DNA of 64,000 nucleotides from Hydractinia symbiolongicarpus (GCF_029227915.1 NC_079886.1:14794501-14858500), one strand, 5' to 3'. Shown: positions 28,814-40,899, counted from the first letter of the stretch. Numbers and translations: made by a program. The notes: a model not told the origin generated them from the sequence alone.

Positions 28814-29182
28814 GGGCTGTTCATATGGAGGTGGGCTGGCTCGGTTGACCGGGCTGGCTCGCCTAAGCAGGATCTCGCTGCTATTAAGAAATACATGAAA
28901 AAATAAAAATGTGTTCATATGATAACCGAGCCAGCTCGCCTTGCCGAGATCTCGCTTGTTTGTACCGAGATCTTGGTCAGGCGGGATCTCGCTGTTCTTA
29001 AGAAACTCATAGAAAAATAATAATGTGTTCATATGACAGGCGAGTCAGCCCGCCTAGGCGAGATGAAATTAACAATAGATTTAAAAAATTCTCATCAATT
29101 ATTAAAAGATCGAAATATGTTCTTTTGTCTTCCTTGTTTATGAATCTTTTGTGAAATGTACACAACTCCATGTGAACAGCCC
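28814..29182. mobile_element. MITE with 17-bp inverted ends
   Basis: Ends GGGCTGTTCATATGGAG (28814-28830) and its complement with one mismatch (29166-29182). Inside are two direct copies of a block running from GGATCTCGCTG to ATGTGTTCATATGA (about 28870-28920 and 28981-29035) and several GC-rich CGAGCCAGC/GGCGAG pieces. No transposase. Confidence 0.65.
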
Positions 29183-30409
29183 GTTTAGTTGGTAATTTTA
29201 TTTAAATTTTAATAGAATCGTCTTACTTTTCTTAGTTTTATTGTTTGAAAAAAGATGAAAAAATTAACCTTCCTGAAACGTACAGCTAGAAAAACCAACC
29301 ACTCTATATGACCTATAAAATAGAAATTCGAAAAAACTGTTTGTCAGGAATCATATAATAGGATGTGGATGCTTCAAATTTAACTTTTTCTCACAGTACA
29401 GCCAAACCTCATGTATAAGACAGTCACTTCAGCAGGTGGTCCTCTTATGAAACACATCTGTAAGATGATCAGCCTCTGACGTGGTTGTCTTGGACTGGTT
29501 TTTTCCTTTTAGTCTTCGCCACAACTTGTAAAATGCAAGAAACTATATTTTAAATTGTGCAAGCGCTGTGATCTTTAAATTATGCAAACTGTAATGTGAA
29601 CATACAATGCTTGACTGTGTTTTTGTGTTGTGGTAGAAAACTAGAAAATAATTTTTTGAGACAACAAAGCAAAGTTAAAATAGAATTTGTTCTGAGGAAA
29701 CAAAGCAGACTCGAATTTTTGGGAAGTGATTCGGTCCAATGCAGTCTTTAAGCAGTAAGTATCCTAAGCAGTAAATATCCTAAGTGCAGGTAGCAGGCTT
29801 ACATGTGATTTTATGTTTGTAAGCCTAGAGTGTTCACTTCATTTTTTAGACTGGATACAATACTAAAATTTGAATCTTTGTGAGTTATAATTTTACTTTT
29901 TTTAAAGATAATATTGAATTATTGAATTTTCTAAAAGTATTGATATAAATTTTTTGAGAGATTGTCAAGATCAATGCTAAAGTTGAGTAACCAACAATAT
30001 GGTAAAGTGAGTTTAAGTCAAAGTGAAAATTCTTCCCCCAGAATGATTGTTTTGAAGAAGTTTGGTTTGTAAAATATGTCTCCCTGCCCCCTCATTTTTG
30101 AACATGTTCTCTTTAGGGACTTAATTGACTATTTATGATACGGATTAAGTTCCCAGCGAGCAAAAAAGTGCTGCTCTAGCTTTGGACATAAATGCAATAA
30201 TCCACAACATGAGCAGTGTTGTTGTAAAAAAAGTGTTAAAAAAATAAAAATACTATCCTTATGTCCAATCTGCACTGGATATATTTCTGGAATATTAAAT
30301 CTCTACCCAATAGTGTAAAAACATGTGAGTGCTTAGTTTGTATGCTTTACCTCTTGCAGAACAGCTCATGCATAACATTTCACTTCTGTTTAGATGAAAA
30401 TTTATTGAA
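29183..30409. other. AT-rich noncoding DNA
   Basis: Contains a TACAGCCAAACCT sequence near 29397 resembling one end of a pogo/mariner-type repeat. No ORF supported. Confidence 0.35.
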
Positions 30410-30517
30410 ATGACTATGAATGAGAGTTTTTTTGGTCAGTACTCAGTGTTTTGTGTGTTTGGTTCAGTTGTTGGATGTGTAGTTGTTCCATTAATTGCCC
30501 AAGTTTTGCAACAGCAG
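30410..30517 (+). CDS. Possible first coding exon of a membrane protein
   Basis: 36 codons beginning M-T-M-N-E-S-F-F-G, then a hydrophobic helix (V-F-C-V-F-G-S-V-V-G-C-V-V-V-P-L-I), ending L-Q-Q-Q at a GT (CAG/GTATTC). A TTCTGTTTAG acceptor-like site lies just upstream, but no frame is open from it to the ATG. No continuing exon found; the LINE at 31.1 kb may lie in the following intron. Low confidence. Confidence 0.28.
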
Positions 30518-31150
30518 GTATTCCATAATACTTCTTTATTTTACTAAGTTTGTTAAATTAGGCAAGAGAAGACTTTAACTGAATTTTAACCTGTACACTG
30601 TTGTTACGGGCTGGTCACTATTCCTGGAAGCTCCTTGAACATCCAAAAAAGTTGCGAAAGTGGGAAAATATTTTTTATGAATCTGTTTTTGTCTACTATG
30701 GAACAAATTCTCAGTTCTAAATATAATCACCAAGGGTGAAACCGTAATCACACGCCTATATGCTTAAGGCATGAGTATACAAAAAAGGTGTGATATTTTA
30801 AAATGCTAATAATTCACCAAAACTTTATTTTGATATATTAATGTATATATTTTTAGAAGGCCTATATGATTACCTATATAATGGTAAAAAAATTATTAAG
30901 AAAAAATAAAATTTGAAGGTTTAATAGACACGGAAAAAAAAGACCTCTCCTATATACAAATGCGATCTCTTTTACAAAACTACTAATTTCTCAAGTTTGC
31001 TGTTTGCTTTTTTGTGATCACAAGACATTGATCTAAAAACGTTTTTTTAATTTTTTCATGTTTTTGACTTTTGGAGTTATTTAGTATTAAATTTTTTTCC
31101 ACAGTTTTTAACCTCTAATGTCAGAAAACTCATCATAACTCGAGTTCTGC
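30518..31150. other. AT-rich noncoding DNA before the LINE
   Basis: No gene or repeat recognised; rich in A and T runs. Confidence 0.35.
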
Positions 31151-31194
31151 TCATTCTCAAGAAATAAAAAAGAGGAGAGAATGATGGCGGACGT

Positions 31195-32607
31195 ATGTGC
31201 GTGTTTTTATTAATTTTATTATTGTTAATGGCTGGGGATATTGAAAAATGTCCAGGTCCATGGAAAGAACAGGATTTTACAATTGTGCACCAGAATATTC
31301 GAGGTTTGTCAAGTAAATTGGAATTATTAACTTACTTTATTAAAAATCATAACATCAAGATTTTTGGAGTAACAGAAACTTTGTTAAATGATTCTTTACC
31401 TACGTCGTTTATTAATATTTCTGGATATACATTTGAACGGAGAGACCGTGTTTCGCCGGGAGGAGGAGTTGGCGCTTACATTAGCAACAGCTTAAATTAT
31501 GTTAGAAGACTTGATTTGGAAACTTATGATGTCGAATGCATTTGGTTAGAAATATTTTCCGATTACACAATTCTTTTTTTGTGGTATACTTTATCGACCA
31601 CCGAATACCTCAAAACACCTCAGTAAAAACTTTAACAATAATTTTCAAAAAACTTTAACAAAAATAAATAACGGAAACAAAGAACTCATAATACTGAGAG
31701 ACATTAACTGTAATTATCTTATAAAAAATAACAATAAACCGTTGAAAGATTTACTATCATTAATGGCCTTATACAAACCATCAAGGGACCAACAAGAATT
31801 ACGGGCACCACTGAGTCGCTTATTGATGTTATTTTGACAACAAAACCCGAGAATCTAATGGAAATTAAAATCGTTTCAACCGCGCTGAGTGATCATTATG
31901 CCATTGGGTGCAAAGAAAACTTAATAACATTAAACAAGAGTATGAAACAATAAAATGTAGCGATTATTCAAATTACAATTCTGGTGAATTATCTAGCGAT
32001 TTGAGTAATGAAAACTGGGATTCAGTTTATGCTGAACGAAATCCTAATAACGCCTGGGATACATTGAGAGATATTGTAAGTCGGAATTTCAACAAGCATG
32101 CCCCAAATATTACCAAAAAAGTCAAAGGTAAAAAATCACCATGGTTGACACGTAATATAAAATCGGAAATGAATTACCGAGACACGTTGAACAGAAAGTT
32201 TCGTAAATCAAGAACTTCCACTGACTTTGAAAAATTCAAGAGTCAAAGAAACAAAGTAAATAACCTTGTTAGAAAGGCTAGAAACGAACATAGTAGGGCA
32301 CTCCTGCAGGAAACAGCAAAAGATCCTAAACGATTTGGGAAAACATTGAAAAGAATGTTTCCCTTAAAAGAAAAAATCTCAACAGTTAAATCTTTTATTA
32401 TTGACGGCATAAGAAACTCAAATGCAAAATCTATCGCATCACGTTTTTGTTCTTACTTCTCTACCACCGTTTCGAAACTGAAAGCCAAAGTAATGCCACT
32501 GAAAAATTTCATCTGGGCAAAACCGAAGTAATTTGAAAACAAGTACTACATTTAAGTTCACTGAGGTCACAGTTAATGAAGTTTTCATGCATCTCAAGAA
32601 ACTCAAA
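31195..32607 (+). pseudogene. LINE ORF part 1: signal/2A-like leader, AP endonuclease, linker
   Basis: The N-terminus is strongly hydrophobic (F-L-L-I-L-L-L-L-M) and runs into A-G-D-I-E-K-C-P-G-P (about residues 14-23), one residue away from the 2A consensus D-x-E-x-N-P-G-P. Endonuclease motifs follow: H-Q-N-I-R-G-L-S (about 31287), T-E-T-L-L (about 31375) and G-G-G-V-G-A-Y-I (about 31465). Several frameshifts and stops lie at 31560-31900; S-D-H-Y (about 31890) marks the end of the endonuclease. A basic linker (31908-32531) contains W-D-T-L-R-D-I-V and K-K-S-P-W-L-T. The frame reaches K-K-L-K at 32607, where the RLE element begins. Confidence 0.75.
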
Positions 32608-35600
32608 TGACTTCGAACATGGCGGACGTTTTTCCGCTAACGGTTAATTGGAAATGTGAAACAAAGCAGTAAATGTGAAGTTTTTGTTCTTGACTAAACG
32701 TATTAAGCAGATTAACTTTGCCGCAAAATTACTGGTACTTGTTATGGCCACTTTAAATCGACCGCTAGTGAATAACGAATCGAATCGAAATTCAAACGCA
32801 AATGGCAGTTCCGCGCAACCAATTCAATTGGCGACATCTTCTACATCATTCAGATGCAACTACTGTAATACGAGAACTTTTACCACATATAAAGGTTTGA
32901 ATATTCATCTTAGAACATGTCATCTTAGAACATCTTCAAGCCAACCAGCTGCCGAACGAATTATTCCAACAACTGTAGTAAATGATAATTTTTGTTGGAA
33001 GAGCATTCCAGGATCCAAATTTACACATGATTTAGACTATACATATGAAAGAATAGTTTATTGGAAAAAGAATTTGTTTTTACTACCTTTGGTGCGGCTG
33101 GAAAATCGTTTATTCGAGAAATGACACGTCTTATAAATCTTTGGATCGACGATTCGCCGATGAAACCTATTTCGTTAAAAGCACTTCATGTAATGCCTTC
33201 ACTGTTGTTACAAAAACCCAGCAAGAAGTCGAAATCAAAAGACAATACAAAAGCTTTAGAACGGCGCTTGACACTATGGGAGAATGGCGAATTGTTAGAA
33301 CTGTTTGATGAAGCTGTCGCTATTCAAGAAAGACTTCAACCACCAAATCCGAAAAGTGATATTTCATCTATTTCGAAAAAGTTTCAATTGTTCATGCAGA
33401 AGGGAAATATCAACAGCGCTTTGCGATTATTAACTGACAACATGACGCAAGGTATCGTTCCACTTAACGACGAGACATTATTATTATTGGAACAAAAACA
33501 TCCAGATCAGGGGAATCTTAGCGAAGATACGTTAATAGATCAACCGTCACAGCGAATACATGACATTTTTTTGATATCATTGATGAAGACATGGTATTGA
33601 AAGCTGCCACGTATACCAAAGGTGGTTCTGGTCCGTCAGGTTTGGATGCTGACGGATGGAGACGTATACTTTGCTCGTCCACTTTGGTACAATCAATACT
33701 GATCTACGTAAAGCCATAGCCGAGTTAACGAAGAAGCTGTGTATTGAAGCTATTCCAGAATCTGATAGATCTCCGCTTGAAGCTTTTGTTGCTTGCCGCT
33801 TAATACCGTTAAACAAAAATCCTGGTTTACGACCAATTGGTGTTGGTGAGGTGCTTCGTAGAATAGTTGGGAAGATTGTGATGAACATATCTAAAAATGA
33901 TGTAATTAAAGCAGCAGGTTCGTTACAAGTTTGTGCTGGTCAAAATGCTGGTGTTGAAGCAGCCGTCCATGCGATGCGTGACAATTTCGACAACGATGAT
34001 ACTGAGGCTGTTCTTCTAATCGATGCTGAGAATGCCTTTAACTCAATTAATAGAAAGGTAATGCTGCATAACATTTCGAAGTTATGCCCAATGATTGCTA
34101 CGTTCATCAACAACTGTTATGCTGTACCTGCACGTTAATTTGTGATAGGCGGAAAGGAGATTCTTTCGAGGGAAGGCACCACACAGGGCGATCCGACGTC
34201 GATGGCTTCGTATGCTATTGGAATCATACCAATGTTGAAAGCACTTTTCAACAATACACGTTCGAATGACCACACCCTTAAAGAGGTTGCATACGCTGAT
34301 GATTTTACTGTTGCTGGAAAACTTTACGAAATTAAAGAATTTTGGTCGAAAATCGTTGACATCGGTCCGAAATACGGCTACTTCCCGAAAGCGACTAAAT
34401 CCCATCTAATTGTGAAACAAGAGTATCTACTTAGTGCTGAGCAAATCTTTGCAGATTCCAATATTTTGGTAACATTGACTGGTCAACGTCATCTCGGTGC
34501 AGTCATTGGTAGTCAGTCTTACAAGATTGAATATGTTAATAGCAAAGTTGCAAGTTTAGTTGAGCAGCTAAAACTTCTATCAAAGATTGCTGAACTAGAA
34601 CCTCAATCATCTTTTTGTGCGTTTGTAACCGGTTTTAAAGCTAAATTGACATTTCTTCTCCGGACCGTTCCTGACATAAAAAATTACTTCAACCGATAGA
34701 GACAGTCGTCAGAAACGAATTCATACCTGCGATAACTGGTGGTCATCTATGCTCCGAAAACGAAAGGCTTTTGCTATCACTTCCCACACGACTTGGTGGA
34801 TTGAATCTCACTAATTTTCCTGACGACGCACAAGTACAATTTAACAATTCGAGAATGATCACAAAATGTCTTGTCGACTCTATCAAAAAGCAAGACATTG
34901 ACGGTATCTACGATGTTAGAAAAACAAAAACAGCTAAAGCACGAGTTAGAACCTTAAAATTGGATATCCAGTAAGAGAATCTGGCCCTATGCAGAAATAA
35001 CATGACGGTGAAGCAAGTTAAGGTAAACGACTTCAACCAACAAAAAGGAGTCTTCAATTGGCTCAATGTATTGCCAATAACTGAGCAAGGTTTTTATCAC
35101 AACAAGCAAGAGTTTTGGGATGCTATGCGTCTACGCTACAATTGGAGCATTCCCAACTTACCCAGCAGTTGCGTTTGTGGAGCTCGATTTGACGTTGAAC
35201 ACAGCATGAAGTGTAAGATGTGTGGCTTTGTTACGAGACGTCACAACGACATTCGTGACCTCACATCAAAGTTACTCAAGGATGTTTGTCATGACGTACT
35301 GACTGGAGAACGTTTCGATTTAAAGAGTGTAAAAACCGGTGATGATTGTAGACCGGACATTCGTGCTCGTGATTTTTGGATAAACGGCCAACAGGCATTT
35401 TTTAACGTAAGGGTTTTTGACCCCACTGCCTCGAGGTACAACAACCAAACTTTACAGCAATCTTTCATTTCGAACGAAAACGAGAAGAAAAGAAATTACA
35501 ATCGTAGAATTTTGAGTGTTGATAATGGCAGTTTCACGCCGCTTATATTTTCAATTCACGGAAGCATGGGTCGCGAATGCACTTTTTACAGTCGGCTTTC

Positions 35601-35863
35601 GGAAATGATAGCGGATAAGAAGAACATACCCATTTCAACTGCAGTCACACATATACGCACAAAACTTTGTTTGGCTCTGTTGAGATCTGGTTTAATATGT
35701 TTAAGAGGTTCGAGAAGTTTATATAAAAAGTTCGATGTAGGAGATGATATTGTGGTTGATCATGAAATTTCAAAGTTGAACTGTTAAATCGTTAGCTAGG
35801 AATATGTTGTGTTATGTCGTAAATTAGTCCCTCGTAGTCATATAATGTTCTAGTTATTAATAA
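32608..35863 (+). mobile_element. RLE retroelement copy 1, nearly full length
   Basis: 3,256-bp insertion in the LINE reverse transcriptase ORF: the LINE frame stops at 32607 and resumes in phase at 35864. No target duplication of more than a couple of bases is apparent and there is no poly(A) tail. The same family forms the split copy around Polinton A. Confidence 0.75.
32744..35787 (+). pseudogene. RLE ORF copy 1: zinc finger, P-loop-like block, reverse transcriptase, CCHC, restriction-like endonuclease
   Basis: About 1,000 codons with a few frameshifts (33092, 33590, 33650) and stops (34136, 34697, 34972). The N-terminal finger C-N-Y-C...H-L-R-T-C-H is at about 32855-32925, and the glycine-rich G-A-A-G-K-S at about 33095. 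R-L-I-N-L-W-I-D-D-S-P-M at about 33130-33165 covers the place where Polinton A sits in the other copy. Reverse transcriptase motifs are L-I-D-A-E-N-A-F-N (34017), T-T-Q-G-D-P (34180) and Y-A-D-D (34293). C-V-C-G...H-S-M-K-C lies near 35172-35214, followed by R-P-D-I (35350) and F-F-N-V-R-V-F-D-P (35398). The last two suit a PD-(D/E)xK fold, though the usual D of F-D-V-R is N here. R2-like affiliation is inference. Confidence 0.75.
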
Positions 35864-37276
35864 CGTAGTAAGGCTTGTGGCTCTGACGATCTTCCACCAG
35901 GCATGTTGAAAGACAGCGCAAAACACTTACCAAACCTTTTTGCCATGTCATCAATGCCTCACTAAGATCTGGTATAATACCGTCAGATTTCAAGCTGGGA
36001 CAAGTGACGCCCATTCACAAATCAGGACGTAAAGATGACATGGACAATTATCGTCCAATTACCGTCTTGCCTGTTTGTTCGAAAATTCTGGAAAAATGTA
36101 TTCACAACCAGTTATGTAAATTTCTAGAACAGAATAAACTGTTATCTGAAACTCAATTTGGCTTTAGAAAGAAAAAGAACACGGAACTTGCTGCCACACT
36201 ATTTCTTGACACAATAAGAAGGAATATAGACAATGAAGAGTTAACTGGTGCAATCTTCATAGATCTTAGCAAAGCCTTCGATTCGCTAAGTCACGCACAA
36301 ATCATTGAAAGCCTGAAAAGTAATGGTGTTACAGGAATTGAAAAGGAACTTTTCATTGACTACCTCTTTGGTCGGAAGCAAACTGTGAAATTAAATAATG
36401 AAACATCTGAACCTGAGTCAGTAACCTGTGGTGTACCGCAGGGCTCGATTTTAGGTCCCCTTTTATCCTTAATTACTTTCAATGACATTGGCAGCGTCCT
36501 TTCAAACTGTAAAATACTGACATACGTTGATGACACTGTCATTTATGTTTCTGGTATAACAAAAGATAGCATCGAAAAATTGTTGACTGATGACTTCAAT
36601 CGTGTTGCAGACTGGCTCGAAATGAACGATCTTTTTATAAAATGAAAATGGGAAAACGGAATGCATGGTGTTTGGCACTACTCAACGTATCAAAAATAAG
36701 ACCTTGGATATAGATTATCGGCATCAATCACTCTCTTTCACCAACTCCTACAAGTATCTTGGTGTAAAATTGGACCAAACTCTTTCACTATGTGAGCACA
36801 TCGAGTCGACATACAAGAAAGTAAGAGGGAGATTATACTTGCTTCAGAGAATCAGACCTCAGTTAACCATCGAGACTGCATCAACAATTTACAAGACCAG
36901 TTTGATACCAGTTTTCACGTATTGTTCAATCATAACATGTTATTCTACCAAGACGTTTCAGCTAAAGTTGGAAAATTTAGAAAAGCGAGCAAATAAACCA
37001 GCATCAATTAAAGATCTGTTAAGGAAACGTCTTTGCCTTCAAGTTTTCAAGTGTGTTCATGGAGACGTGTGTGAAAACTTTGTAAATTATTTCGAAAAAA
37101 TGACAAACAACACAAGAAATAAAAATCATTTACTACGACTTCCTAAGGTTAAGCTGGAATCAAGTAGAAAAAGTTTCTTTTTTAATGGTGCAAAAACTTT
37201 CAACGAGCTTCCTCTGAAAATACGTGCTTCGACATCCATAGAAGATTTTGTAAAATTATATGAAGAGTTTTTTTAA
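35864..37276 (+). pseudogene. LINE ORF part 2: reverse transcriptase and C-terminal region
   Basis: Resumes with S-D-D-L-P-P-G-M and P-I-H-K-S-G-R-K-D-D (36007), then Y-R-P-I-T-V-L-P. Motif A is A-I-F-I-D-L-S-K-A-F-D (36252), motif B G-V-P-Q-G-S-I-L-G-P-L (36432) and motif C Y-V-D-D (36523). A stop at 36643-36645 and a frameshift precede a second frame (36665-37276) with K-Y-L-G-V-K-L-D and the C-terminal N-G-A-K-T-F-N-E-L-P typical of CR1/L2 LINEs. The final codons end in E-E-F-F. Confidence 0.82.
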
Positions 37277-37442
37277 TTTGTAAATATTAATTTACTAACA
37301 CATTTTTAGTTATTATTTTAAATTTTATTACTATTTTTGGGGGGCTGGGAAACAGGACCCATGGAAGAACAGAAAGTTTGTAATTATATATATTTTGTAT
37401 ATTTTACTAATTTTTGAATGGAAAAATCCTGTATAAATATTC

Positions 37443-37461
37443 GTTATAAATAAATAAATAA
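37443..37461 (+). repeat. LINE 3' simple-repeat tail
   Basis: TAAA-type repeats terminating the CR1/L2-like LINE, about 165 bases after its ORF. Confidence 0.7.
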
Positions 37462-37720
37462 GCTTTTTTAGATCAAACATTCATCTCCCCGCTAAGCGTG
37501 CTCTCCAACCCACATCCTTTTTAGTTTTGTAAAAGAGATTTAAAACGTTAGTGATACTCTCTTAAAAATTTGAGAGAGCTTTTAAGTTTCTTACAGAAAT
37601 CTTATACTTCTGCATTATAATTGATCACTATGGTAACGACTATTTGCTAACAGGTTTTTTTCACATCTTCTGTTTATGCTGCACGTGTTCGTTCATATTC
37701 GCAATGATACACAGTTGAGT

Positions 37721-37993
37721 ATGGGTAAAACAAAAACAAACTCTAGAAACAAAAATCACGAAAAACCTGAACTTGTAAGGAAAAAAAGAAGTATGTTAAC
37801 GGAGATGAGTGACTGTGTGTAAGTAGCTATAATAAGTAGCTATAAATATATCATAATTTTCTTATTTACTTTTTATTAAAATTATTTTGTTAACTTTTCT
37901 AGTTATGATGGCACACTCTTTGTTAGCAGCCTGAAGACTCTATTTCTTCGAGGAAAAAAAGAGGAAACAAATTCGTTATTTTCATTATTATAA
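37721..37993 (+). CDS. Possible two-exon small protein gene
   Basis: Exon 1 37721-37818 begins M-G-K-T-K-T-N-S-R-N and ends at a consensus donor (GT/GTAAGT). An 84-base AT-rich intron (37819-37902) ends TTTTCTAG. Exon 2 37903-37993 continues in phase to a TAA. The product would be 62 residues: a very basic N-terminal half, then D-G-T-L-F-V-S-S-L-K-T-L-F-L. Canonical splice sites and the in-phase join support it. No homology is recognised, and its end meets the end of the minus-strand transposase-like ORF. Confidence 0.38.
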
Positions 37994-38458
37994 TTTTACA
38001 TGTTCTACATAGCGAGTTTTTCCTACCGGAGATGAAAGTCCTGGAACACTACATATCTTGGAGAGACCTCTTCGTCCTTTATTAGCTAGGCGACAAGCAA
38101 GAACACTTTTTCGATTAACTTCGAATATTTTTCCCATCTTTTGAGTGGTGAAACAATCTTCCGCCATGTCGCATGTTTCATTGTTACATTGCAAAATAAA
38201 CTTCGTTCCCAGTCTAGCTCGAAAGTTTTTGTGCTCCGTTATGGTTACTTGGCAGTGACAGATTTTGCAAACGGAGGATCTTTTTAAACAATCTGTCAAT
38301 AGATTTAAATCAACGATCCAGTTGCACGGCGGAAAGTTTGTGTATTCGTCATCGCTCTCATCGCTGGATGACACAGCGTCTACAATTTTTTTTCGAATAG
38401 TGCTAGCTTGGCGATCAGCAGTAGAAACCTTTTGCCTTAATCTTCTTTTAGCTGGCAA
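37988..38458 (-). pseudogene. N-terminal fragment of a Mutator-like transposase
   Basis: Intact 156-codon frame. It has a basic, serine-rich N-terminus (M-P-A-K-R-R-L-R) and acidic S-S-S-D-E-S-D-D-E, then a zinc-ribbon-like C-K-I-C...C-N-N-E-T-C. The block V-N-R-K-S-V-L-A-C-R-L-A-N-K-G-R-R-G-L follows, which resembles the region preceding the catalytic domain in Mutator-like transposases of cnidarians and fish. The catalytic part is absent, since the frame stops after Y-V-E-H-V-K-L. It could be a domesticated short gene, but a truncated transposon is more likely. Confidence 0.45.
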
Positions 38459-38504
38459 GTCAAATATTTTTGTTTTGGATTTTCTTCTTTTTTTGATGAT
38501 ATAA

Positions 38505-40885
38505 AAGCTTTATGACGATAGAACATTTTTATTCGTTGTTAACTTGTAAACTGGTTTTGCCATGTTTTTCACGGTAATTCAACTTAGGAAGACAAAAAAG
38601 AAAAATAAAATATCCTTATGGGAAATAGGAGAAAAACTTCAAAAGAATCTTTTAACTATACATACGAAAATCATTTTCCTCTTTGAGTCGGCTATCATTT
38701 ATAACTTGAACATAATTGAGTAGTAAAAATTGATACCCAAGATGATTACGTGTGAACAAATATTTAATCTTTATCGCATAACAAAAAAGTAATTTATGAA
38801 AAAAAACGTTTTTGGGATAATAATCTATCTTAAATACATTTTTTTAAAAATATTTTTGCACCATTTAAAAGCCCAGATCTTTTGTTATCTTATCACTGAA
38901 AAAAAAATTTTTTTTAAAAAACCCATTTTTTTGTATACTCACGCCTTAAGTAAACGCCCAGGATATACTGTCAGAACTAGGAGCTAATGCAGAAATGGTT
39001 TAATAAAAAAAAATATTTGTATGAGGGGTGTAGTTTGAATTTACAGCATAACTTAAACTACCATCAATTCATAGCATAACTAATTAAAATAAGGTTCTAT
39101 TTCAACAAAGGACAACTTTGTTATTTGTTTCTTGTAGAGAAAAAATTAGAAAGTTTTTTGAGAGGTGACTTATAATAAACGCCCAAGTATGAAATCAGGC
39201 TTCTCAGCCACTTAATCTTGGTACGCGGAGGTAAATTGAGGGACTTTTTGACTAAAATTTGCGGTTTTCTCTCAAAAACTGCCGCACTTCTGAATCTGCT
39301 CAAAGGTTTCCCCAAAGGTTTTTTATTAGGCAAACAGTTGAATACTTTCTAAAAATACCAAACAAAAGAAACATCTATATTTTTACAGGGGTGATGTGGC
39401 TTATCAACACCCTTGGTGTGCCAAAAGCCAGTAATGCCCAGTAAGTTCAGGGGAAACTGTATAACATTTGCATCTCTTATTAACCGAATTTTCATATTGT
39501 CAACTCAGTTTGCCCAAAAAAATTGTCAATGTGTTTTTGGCCTTCAATACTTTGCTAAAACGCCGAACACTGCTAATAACAGCTGCTTTTTGTTACAAAG
39601 TGTGCAATTTACACCAATCAATTTACATCAAGAGCACATAGGATTTTATAAAGCAATGGATTAATAGGGAATGTTAAAATGAGGCGCTGTATTTATAATA
39701 CTGCTGTATTTATAATACTTAGCTAGAATGAGCTACCTATATTCACTGCTGTGTTGTGTTGTGCTCTGCTTCCTTCTAGCTCTAACTCTGTAACTGTCAA
39801 GGACTACAACACTGCTGAATATCAGAGTAGTAAAATACAATGACTGTTAAAAAGCTTAACAAACCTACTCAAAAATTGTAAGAAACTGGGACTTGCACTG
39901 AATCTTCATAGTTGCAAGTCAACATAAAAATTGATGTTTGCTTAGGATTTTCCCATTTTTTAATTGTATGGAATATATGACTGAGGAGCAAAAATTCCAA
40001 AGTGCAACAGAACTGGACCATGTCGTACTACATAGACTGGATTTAAAATGTAGGTTTCTACTAGTTAAATGGACTCTTAAAGGAGAACTACCGAAAAAAC
40101 TTAGATATATGTTTTTTTTGTAATAAAAAACATCTTTACATATCATGAAAACAACATAACATAAAAATTATTAATTTTTTTAATTTTTTTATGTCCAAAT
40201 TTTGTCCCCCAAAAATGATAATTTTATTAATGGTCGCTGCTATTATCAAACAAAAGCCAACTTGGTTCGCACATATTTTATTCATTTGTAATTTCACATG
40301 GAGTACATAGCTCAACAAGACTTGTTAAGATTTACTCACTTCTTGGTCTTTCCTGCAGTGATTAAAATTTATCACAAGGTTTAGGTGGTGAGGAAGACAA
40401 GCTAAATTCCAGTAGAACAACATCACTGTAGAAAAAAATAATTTTCAAGAATTTTAGCAACATGCGAAAGAGGGTAAACAGAGAATTTGAGACTGTTTTT
40501 GTGTTGTTTTGCTATCACAGTATCACTTCCACCAAATCACTTTCAATACACTTAATTGTGCATAATCATTTTGAAGTTTTGTTTTCAAATTTAACAAATT
40601 AAACAAAACAACTATCGTGATCTGTACTAATCGACACTGTCATTGCGGCGATTGTGGAACTACTTTGACTTTAAATATCTCAAGAAACGAAACTCACAAA
40701 TATAAAATTTTTTTACAGTGTAAACTATATGAAGGACGTAAAACTACCCATGGCAAAAAACTGTAGACCACAGCTTTCTGGTCAAAAATGTACAAAAAAA
40801 TCGAGCTTGCTGCATGCTTCTTTGAATCTTTTTATCGCCCTCTTTGTTGTTTCCAACAAGCTCCTATTAACAATTAAAAACACTA
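38505..40885. other. AT-rich noncoding DNA
   Basis: No gene supported. Short AAACGCCCAGG/AAACGCCCAAG motifs near 38950 and 39178 repeat a MITE-like sequence also hinted at near 23290. The rest is unremarkable. Confidence 0.4.
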
Positions 40886-40899
40886 TTACTGCTATGTAG

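Larger units (their letters stand above)
31160..37461 (+). mobile_element. CR1/L2-type LINE, interrupted by an RLE element
   Basis: Sense-strand non-LTR retrotransposon of about 3 kb excluding the insertion. It carries an AP endonuclease, a linker, a reverse transcriptase and a C-terminal region, and ends in a TAAATAAATAAATAA tail (37443-37461) typical of the group. The 5' end shows GATGGCGGACG before the first ORF. An RLE element of 3.26 kb splits the reverse transcriptase ORF between 32607 and 35864. Frameshifts make it non-functional. Confidence 0.8.

Noticed and set aside
28694-29032. Minus-strand open frame of 112 codons
   Set aside because: It lies in the MITE and its duplicated blocks; the repeated peptide simply mirrors the repeat unit.
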